From Otatea glauca (taxonomy: Eukaryota; Streptophyta; Magnoliopsida; Poales; Poaceae), in NCBI GenBank assembly GCA_036346275.1, contig CM070713.1, positions 72,222,382 through 72,286,381 on the forward strand: a DNA stretch of 64,000 bases, in the 5' to 3' direction. The notes beneath the pieces were generated by a model. The model ran no database searches, was not told the origin of the DNA, and was given only the letters and a program-made list of their open reading frames with translations. Shown in pieces: positions 57,296 to 64,000 of the stretch. Position 1 is the stretch's first letter. Every line of letters begins with the position of its first letter. The translations under genes were made by a program, and so were the position numbers.

Positions 57296-57526
57296 TGTTA
57301 CAGGACCGACAATAAAAATGTAGGATCAAAGTAACAGAAGATAGTAATTTAATATGAAAAACTTTTTTAAAAAAACCACAACTACACAAAAGCTATATCA
57401 TTATACGAGAAAACAATCACAATGAAGCTCTTGCTCTTCCTTTTGAATACATGGATATATTATAGTGATACATAACACACTTCGTGTAGAGTAGGAAACA
57501 AATTTGTATCACACTCAAACCTAACA
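57296..57526 (-). repeat. 3' LTR of the short copia element
   Basis: 231 bp, plus-strand TGTTACAGG...CCTAACA. Less similar to its partner than the LTRs of the 11.9-kb element, so the insertion is older. Confidence 0.8.
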
Positions 57527-58002
57527 ATCTCCACATCAAGACGAATTCCTCTTGTAGCCAAAATATAACACAACTCTCCTCAAAACAAGTCATCATGAAC
57601 ACATTATGCGTCGAAAGTCCAATGAACTAATTTGAACAAGAAAGACTAAAATAGTCTTATCCAAAATGCTACTCATAAGCTAAAACATCATATGTGGCGC
57701 TTGATAAGTAGCAAAAACCTCATATCATGTATATTTATATGCTTCACCTGAAACACAAAATTTGGCAAAAAAATGCTCACGGGAGAGCAATTTGCGTGTG
57801 TGACTTTCACTTACTTCAAATTGCCGACTTCAAAGGTAATTAAATTCCATGTCATGATTGAAACTGCTATTGCAAAACTGTCAAGATGAAAGGAACTCTT
57901 GTACTATCAATATAGTACAAATTGCAGTAGACTCTTCATATCGAGCTATGACAACTCGACAATATTGTAATATCCACACAGAAGCAAACTCCTTCTTACA
58001 CT

Positions 58003-58303
58003 TCAGGGCCTGTTTGTTTTTGCCGTGGATTCTAGATTCTGGCTCCAAAAACTGAATAAAAAAACAAATAGTCCAATTCTAGGAATTGATTCTCACAATC
58101 CAACCTACTCATATACACTAGAATCCACAATCCTCTTCATATGTGCTTCTGTGGATTCTGAGGAATACAAATATGAGAACGCCACTAAAAGTTCAAAATA
58201 ATTACCCATCAAATGATATCCTAGAATCCAGAATCAGTTTCTCTACAGCCACAATCTAGAATCAGCTTTTGGAGAATCCACAACAAAAACAAATACGCCC
58301 TCA
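58003..58303. mobile_element. Tourist-like MITE with TCA duplication
   Basis: The element is 58006-58300 (295 bp), starting GGGCCTGTTTGTTTTTGCC and ending AACAAAAACAAATACGCCC. TCA flanks both sides (58003-58005, 58301-58303). The related sequence at 1895-2640 lacks it and gives the empty site. TIR and 3-bp duplication fit PIF/Harbinger-type MITEs. Confidence 0.85.
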
Positions 58304-59177
58304 ATCATTCATCTCAAACTCATATTTGAGCAAAAACTTCACATTTAAGCAATAAAACTCCGGTGAATATAATGCTAGCTACCATTGGGGTGCTATTAAA
58401 TTCTTGAGAATTATTGTTTCAAAGTTTTCATAATAGTCACGTAAGCGATCTAAAATTGCAACATATCTAAACAGTGATTGAACACCAAATTCAGTTATCT
58501 TCTCAACTAATATTGTTTTTTTTGTCTCGAAGTATCCTCGATCAAGCGTAGCCCAAATTAATTCATTGTGCTGAAAGTATGTAACTCCATCTTGGACTAT
58601 ATATATAGATCTTGCCGTAATAACCCATAGTAGATGACAGATCGTTGAAGAAATCGCTAATGATTAATTCCGTGTTGATGCCGCTAACAATAATCACAAC
58701 GGCTTGAATTGCAATGAACTCACCTTCAGCAGAAGTAATACGACGATCGATTATAACAGAAGATTGTCGACGAAGATGACGTAGAATGGTGCCTAGGCAT
58801 GGCTCCTGCAGGCGCAAGCGATAGTGTTGGCGAACTTAGCGCTGGACCAGTTGCCAGGATAGAGCATGCATCAACACTCAATATGGAGCCAAGTCATGAA
58901 ACAGAGTTAAGGCGATACGCTTTCTTTCACTTCGGATTTGACGATATAGGCGAAGGCACAAATCGCTTGTTCGTCGCCGATGACGACGAATGTTGTGCAA
59001 GGTAGTCGCTCATGATTGTCTTGATGATGCCATACCGATAGCTGCCCATGAGTGCCTCTCTTTGATGTCACTCATTTTGCATCGTGCCGCAGATGCCGTG
59101 AGATAACCGCCCCTAGGAGTCTCCTCCTTTCGAGGTATAGTGGCGCAGATCTTGAACCCTAAGTTCTTATACCACTT

Positions 59178-59420
59178 ATTACAAAAATACAAGACAAAAA
59201 ATATAGGATCAAAGGAACGATAGAGAGTGATTTAACGTGGAAAACCCAAAAACCACAAGCACACAAAGGCTATATCACTGTATGAAGATATGTTTACATG
59301 AAACTCTTGCACTTCCTATAGACTACAGGGACATATTTATATTGGTACATAACAGATTCTATATAAAAGTAGATTTAAGATAAAGTAGAAAATGAATTTG
59401 TATCAGACTCAAACTTAACA
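59178..59420 (-). repeat. 5' LTR of the short copia element
   Basis: 243 bp. Its plus-strand start is TATTACA, a mutated TG. It borders the primer site at 59164-59175. Confidence 0.8.
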
Positions 59421-59779
59421 TATTGCTATGAACTTATGATGTCCAGCATTGTCTGCCTGCGAGCTGATGTGCGAGTTTTGTAGTTGTGTACTCCATAGAT
59501 CAGTAGGACCCAGGACTAAATATTATATACGAGGGTGCGCTGCTGCCACCGCCTTATCCAAACGCTGTTTCCTTGCCGGAACGAGTTTTAACACTAAAAA
59601 TATAGAGGCACGGTGCGATTCAATGTTCAACAAAAAGTAATAATGAGAAATAGGTTAAGTTTTTAAGTTTTAATTGCTTTATTGCTCAACCAACTTCTTT
59701 CTTTTTAGAATAAGTTCTCAATTAACTAATAAAAAGGATCAATTAACTCTACTGACTACAAATTTACCGTGTCGTCAAA

Positions 59780-60110
59780 GTCAGACTCCTCCTGTTGACC
59801 TCCCTCGCCACCGTCAAGATCTCCCTCTAGCCTTCGGGACTTCGACGCCAAGATCCTTCCATTGAGCCTCCCTCGCCGCCGCCGCCGCCAAGAGCCTCCC
59901 TTCGACCTCCCTCGCCGCCGCCACCAAGATCCTCCCTTCGACCTCCCTCACCGTCGCTGCAAGACCTCCCTCCGGCCTCCAGGAATCCAGCACTAAGAGC
60001 CTCCGGTCGACCTCCCTCGCTACCACTGCCTAGACCTCCCTCCAGGAATTTGGCACCTTAGACCTCCAGAGACCTCCCTTACCGTTGCCGCTAAGACCTC
60101 TCGTTGACCT
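59780..60110. repeat. minisatellite of a CGACCTCCCTCGCCGCCGCC-like unit
   Basis: About eight diverged copies of a 30-45-bp unit built on GACCTCCCTCGCC, a (GCC)n stretch and AAGA(T/G)CCTCCCTTC. The reverse strand is open for 70 codons (60026-59814) as an Arg/Glu/Val-rich repeat peptide, explained by the repeat unit. Confidence 0.75.
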
Positions 60111-60158
60111 TCCTCACCGCAACAAAGACCATTCCTTCCTATCATGTTATATTCCATT

Positions 60159-60699
60159 ATCATTGTTAAATATGGTGATTTATATCTAATTTTTTAAGAT
60201 TTGGAAAGGTGTACTGATTCATAACCCTAATACTCTGGGATTCCAAATTCTAAAAGGATTAGGATTCCTATTTGTTTTGGAGGAGAACTAGTGAGACTAT
60301 ATAAACCTAGGGGCTAAGTATTCTTTAGCACTACATATGAGAAACTCATAAGCCAACTCATTCAAAGCAAAAAGAGCACGAGAGAATTAGAGGCTAGGTA
60401 TTCTTTAGCACTAGATTCTTGTATAAGGCAAGGATCCAAATGTCCTAAAAGGTTCAAGAGATTATGAGAAAGCAACAATCCATTGTACTCTTTTGAGGTT
60501 GTGCTTAAAGAATATACGGTTGACTTCTAAATCTTTTCTCTCTCGTCGTGGTTGCTTGAACGTCATTATTTTGGTTCTCTCTACGAGATTCATCTTCTTT
60601 GTTCTTTAGACCGTGCACACTCATACTTTATTTCATAAAACTCTGATCCTATTTGAGATCTGTTGTGCATAAGAATTGGTATTAGTGTGTAACAATCAT
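60159..60699 (+). mobile_element. solo LTR with ATCAT target duplication
   Basis: The LTR is 60164-60694 (531 bp), starting TGTTAAATATGGTG and ending AGTGTGTAACA, flanked by ATCAT on both sides (60159-60163, 60695-60699). Same family as the solo LTR in kinase intron 10, without the nested MITE. It contains GACTATATAAACC, a TATA box. Confidence 0.9.
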
Positions 60700-61725
60700 A
60701 TAGTTGGTCAATGGTCCAAACTCTGCAAGCTTTGCATTTGGCATTTGTCTTTGTTTTTATTTTGAGTTCCTTTTCATTATATTTTTTGTGTACATCGAAA
60801 GATACATGGTCATATCCGCCAATGAGCTGCTACTTACTTACTACTTGCTATCATGTTGTGCTGGTGCCCAATGTTGTGACCTTTTGATGTAAGGAACTAG
60901 TGATGTCCTTGGCTATAGCTAGTTTAATTTTGGACAGTATAAGGTGCGAGGATTGTGACTTGCTACAGTGCTACTTACTGGTTACTACTCGCTTAACTAG
61001 CCCTTGTTATATGTTTGTTTAACTAGTTCCTGTCACCGAATGATATAGTCAAATCTACATGTTAATCTGCTAGTGTAGTTGTATTTTGGACATAGTATTG
61101 TTGATTGATCAAGATATGTGCGATATATATGGCTTCCATTTCTATGTATTATCCGATTAAATATACGTCACCGACAAGAACCATTCGGAGCCACGTGTAT
61201 TCGCTCCGCGTTCATGATCCTGTATGTCTCGATCGGTGTGATACGATTGTGCGGGCTGCCTCTCCTAGTCCATGCTTTCTACTACAGGCCGGGCAACAAA
61301 GAGAGGGACAGGCCACTGGCCCACAGCAACAAAACGACGGCGCTGTTCTGTTCTTCGTCTGCCTCGGCTCGGCACGCCACATGGGATGGTCCACCCCTGC
61401 CATACATGCCATCCGGTGCTTAATGGTCACTCGATTAGGACCATTCTGTTCTGTTCCCAACTCAAAGTGATGAAATCTACCATAGGTGTAGTTTATAACG
61501 CATATATGCATCGGATCCAATCTAATACTCCCCCGTTCCACAATATTTGTACGTGCACTGATAAAAAAAATAGCATCAAATAATCTAAGAAAGAAAAAAA
61601 ATATAAATGCTTATGCATACCCTGTTAAATGACATATTGTAACAACTTAATCTCTAGGATATAGAGTAGAAATATAGCTATATACTCTCTTGATTTCCTC
61701 AACAATCAAACATCGTGAAAGGCAC
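60700..61725. other. gene-free stretch
   Basis: Frames at 61105-61583 overlap in all three registers and antisense and show no domain. A Stowaway-like terminus (CTCCCCCGTTCCACAAT) occurs near 61530, without a readable partner. Confidence 0.4.
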
Positions 61726-61975
61726 CTCTCTCCGTTCTTTTTTTAGTTGACGTTTTTTACTCTTCACATTCTCTAAAATACGTCTTTATTTGTTACTTTT
61801 TATAACTTCATATTAAGATGTGTCGACAAAGGTATAATACAATGAAACTATTTTTTAATGATAATATAATGGTGTTATTTTTATATAGCCAATCTAGATA
61901 GTTTTGAACCGATCAAATTTTAAAGAGTTTGACAGTATTGATTATAGGATGTCAAGTAAAAAAGAATGGAGGGAG
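61726..61975. mobile_element. Stowaway-like MITE
   Basis: 250 bp. It begins CCTCTCTCCGTTCTTTTTT and ends AAAAAAGAATGGAGGGAG, an inverted pair of about 18 bp. Flanking TA was not seen on either side, so the boundaries may be off by a base or two or eroded. Confidence 0.75.
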
Positions 61976-62175
61976 CTAATAGTCTAATACACGTGCGAAC
62001 GGTTAACGAAAATGAAACAAGAAAAGTAGCGTATCAACTCCTAGAATAAAAGGGCATCCCTTAACTTGAGAAATGAATAGCGTAGCAATGTAGATACATA
62101 CCATACAGTACATATATAAGGATACTAATAAATGATCAGTAACTAATTAGGTGAAACTTCATTCGGCGATAATGC

Positions 62176-62194
62176 TATATATATATATATATAT
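62176..62194. repeat. (TA)n microsatellite
   Basis: About nine perfect TA units; a further AT-rich run lies near 63090-63110. Confidence 0.8.
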
Positions 62195-62337
62195 GCTTGC
62201 TCGCTTGCCACGCACAACGCGAATTGAAAGACAAGGAAGAACAACTTAATTTGCACGGCGATCGAACCTGCAGAGCATGACAATGCCACGTGCATTCTGA
62301 AGCCAGCGTGTACGCGCGTTCATGTTTGCTCTACAAC

Positions 62338-62545
62338 TAAAGACCTGTCTATTTTAGCTTTGGATTCTCTAAAAGTTGATTCTGGATTGTGGTTGTAGAG
62401 AAGCTGATTCTCCAAAAACTAAATCTAAAATCACATGCGAAGTGGATTGATTGTGAGAATCGGATTCTAGAATCGGACTGTTTATTTTTTATTCTGCTTT
62501 TAGAGTCAGAATTCATAATCAAAAGCTAAAACAAACAAGCTCTAA
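62338..62545. mobile_element. Tourist-like MITE with TAA duplication
   Basis: The element is 62341-62542 (202 bp). It starts AGACCTGTCTATTTTAGC and ends GCTAAAACAAACAAGCTC, with TAA on both sides. The interior (TGGATTCT, AGATTCTGG, AGAATC) is the reverse of the family at 58006 and 37110. Confidence 0.82.
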
Positions 62546-64000
62546 GCACGCTACATTTCATGCTAAATTGCTAACGCAACCTGTCTCGTGAGTCGTGAGC
62601 CTTCGACCAACAACCGCGTGCGTGCTTCGTTAGGGGGGGGGGGGGCGCAAAAAAAAGGACCTACGAGATTCAGAAGTGAGAAGCATATACCTTGGTTAGA
62701 TTGTGTAAGCTTAGCCAAGAACAAAGAACTTTGGATCATATTCATATCACAATGCGTGCGGCGTGCCTCACTCCATGTTACACCATCTAAAGGTCTAGCA
62801 TGAGAAAACGAGGCTCCCATGTAGCCAAAGAACAACTTGCCGATCCATGACAGTAATTGGATGCACCGCACGCGCGCATGCAGGTACGCCACGATCCTGG
62901 AGACAGGCCGGCAAGTCATCCTTGGCTACACGAACAGGAACACCTCATCTCCACATGGAAGACATCTGATGGTTTCATCACTGCATAGGAAATGGTGAGA
63001 TCGAGGAGGAAGAGAAGCTAGTTCCCACTGGGTAATGCGAGGCTTCTTCGGTGGTAGTTTGCGATGGAACGATCGATGAGGCGACAATATATATATACAT
63101 ATATCATATGCCGTTAGTACACAACAGAAAGCAGATGAATCGCTTGAGTTGGCGAGACTGCGAGAGCATATAAATACGGAAGTGTAAAGCCATGGAGCAG
63201 CGACTGACGAGAAGAAAAGAGATGCGCCTTTAAAGAGCTAGCGTCGTTTGGTGCAGCGACAAGGCCCCTGGCCTGCATGGATTTGACACTGCAGCATACC
63301 CACAGGTCTACTGGAAGCCTTAGCTAGGCTCATTGCGTTTCCTCTGGAGAGATGTACCATAAAAAAAACCTAGAACGCCTACGCCACTTTAGAGGTGCAG
63401 GCTCGTGTGCCCCGTCGTGCTAGTCAGAATTTCAGTGACACGAAATGCACAGGATTCTTCGCAAAGTGTTACGAGTTTACCATCCATGCTTTGGCATTTG
63501 CATAGTCTAAGAAATTTGTTATCAGCTGGAAATGGCACCGATCACGTTCCAATGGTATCTTCTAACGGCGAATTGGCATATATCGCCATATTTTCCAATG
63601 GGATGTCTATTTCCATAGTGACTTATGTTTTCTTATGCATAAGTTGAGACAACTGAATCAATCTCTGATCAAACACACATCTCCAAGCTAATTCAAAGAC
63701 CAAGAAAATCGACTTATATTCAAAACCAAACAACTTACAAATAGTAAACTCGTTTCTAACAACGAAAACAGCCTGTTTTCTAATTTCCACCGTGGGTGAC
63801 CCCAAAAAGCTGGTGTGACATTTCCTTGGCAGTTGGCAGCGTAATTGTGAAGATCACGCATGGGAGTACTAGCAGCAAAAGATACTACTGTAAATGCAGA
63901 TTTGTATTTGCTCTGATAAAAAAACTTGAGACGATCCAAAGAAGAATTTTTTAAATAATATATTTTATTAATATCACATAAATAAATGCCTAGATAAAAA
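62546..64000. other. gene-free stretch
   Basis: Contains a run of 13 G (62633-62645) followed by a poly-A tract, and an AT repeat near 63090. No supported coding exon or bounded repeat was found. Frames such as 62563-62919 and 63688-63939 have no recognised domain. Confidence 0.45.

Larger units (their letters stand above)
57296..59420 (-). mobile_element. short defective copia element with paired LTRs
   Basis: LTRs 57296-57526 and 59178-59420 share TAGGATCAAAG, CACAAA(A/G)GCTATATCA, TTTGTATCA and ACTCAAAC(C/T)TAACA. On the minus strand the 5' LTR (59178-59420) is followed by TGGTATAAGAAC, a primer site for initiator tRNA-Met with one change in its centre. A GTGGAGATTG tract abuts the 3' LTR. 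Only about 1.65 kb lies between the LTRs, including a 295-bp MITE, so most of gag-pol is gone. The flanking 5-mers (TGTTA, TATTG) do not match well. Confidence 0.82.

Noticed and set aside
61105..61583. Cluster of 100-120-codon frames on both strands
   Set aside because: All registers open at once; no domain, splice context or repeat explanation.
1..64000. CRISPR arrays, bacterial operons, phage or plasmid systems
   Set aside because: No spacer-repeat pattern or prokaryotic gene organisation; introns and plant repeats throughout.
1..64000. tRNA, rRNA or snRNA genes
   Set aside because: The tRNA-like strings seen (TGGTATCAGAGC and variants) are LTR-element primer sites; no cloverleaf or rRNA motif was recognised by eye. 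A tRNA/covariance-model scan would be decisive.

Overview
This window is nuclear DNA from a grass (Poaceae). The evidence is GC-rich first exons, many short GT-AG introns, and a dense mix of grass-type repeats: copia and gypsy LTR elements, L1-type LINE, Stowaway, Tourist, hAT and Ds-like elements, and ~200-bp SMART-type LTR elements with an initiator-tRNA-Met primer site. No species can be named from sequence alone. Most of the 64 kb is transposable-element DNA in nested layers.

Two genes look intact, both on the + strand. At 20.3-29.4 kb lies a 13-exon Raf-like MAPKKK with an N-terminal EDR1 domain (1,097 residues). About 1 kb downstream (30.4-31.2 kb) lies a two-exon gene for a small disordered Gly/Tyr/Asp-rich protein resembling Arabidopsis At5g39570 (PLDRP1). 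Three further gene-derived loci are broken. They are a NIP-type RING-H2 gene (37.6-47.6 kb) with a stop codon, a frameshift and a 7.4-kb LINE in one intron; a BOBBER/NudC-like gene (51.8-49.7 kb, minus strand) with a stop and splice damage; and the 3' exons of an unrecognised one-helix membrane protein (55.15-55.98 kb) with frame disruptions.

Layout: 0-11.9 kb holds LTR debris, a Ds-like element, a gypsy pol tail and two hAT elements. 11.9-16.2 kb is a gag-less copia element with 5-bp target duplications. 16.2-20.1 kb holds MITEs, a second Ds-like element and a fold-back just upstream of the kinase. 20.3-31.2 kb holds the two intact genes; one kinase intron has a tandem duplication, one copy of which received a solo LTR. 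31.6-37.5 kb holds hAT elements, a SMART, a deleted copia and a hAT transposase remnant. 37.6-47.6 kb is the RING pseudogene, whose LINE itself contains a hAT element and a gypsy fragment. 49.7-51.8 kb is the NudC-like pseudogene. 52.2-54.2 kb holds three fold-back elements in a row, two of them near-complete palindromes of ~650-700 bp. 54.3-64 kb holds further hAT, MULE-like, copia, solo-LTR and MITE insertions.

The genes do not form a pathway or operon. I found no new enzymatic or defence system. The most unusual structures are the triple fold-back cluster, a dispersed hAT-like family with CAGGGTT ends, and the stratified insertions in the RING pseudogene and in kinase intron 10. Many target-site duplications can be read directly, so much of the insertion order can be reconstructed.
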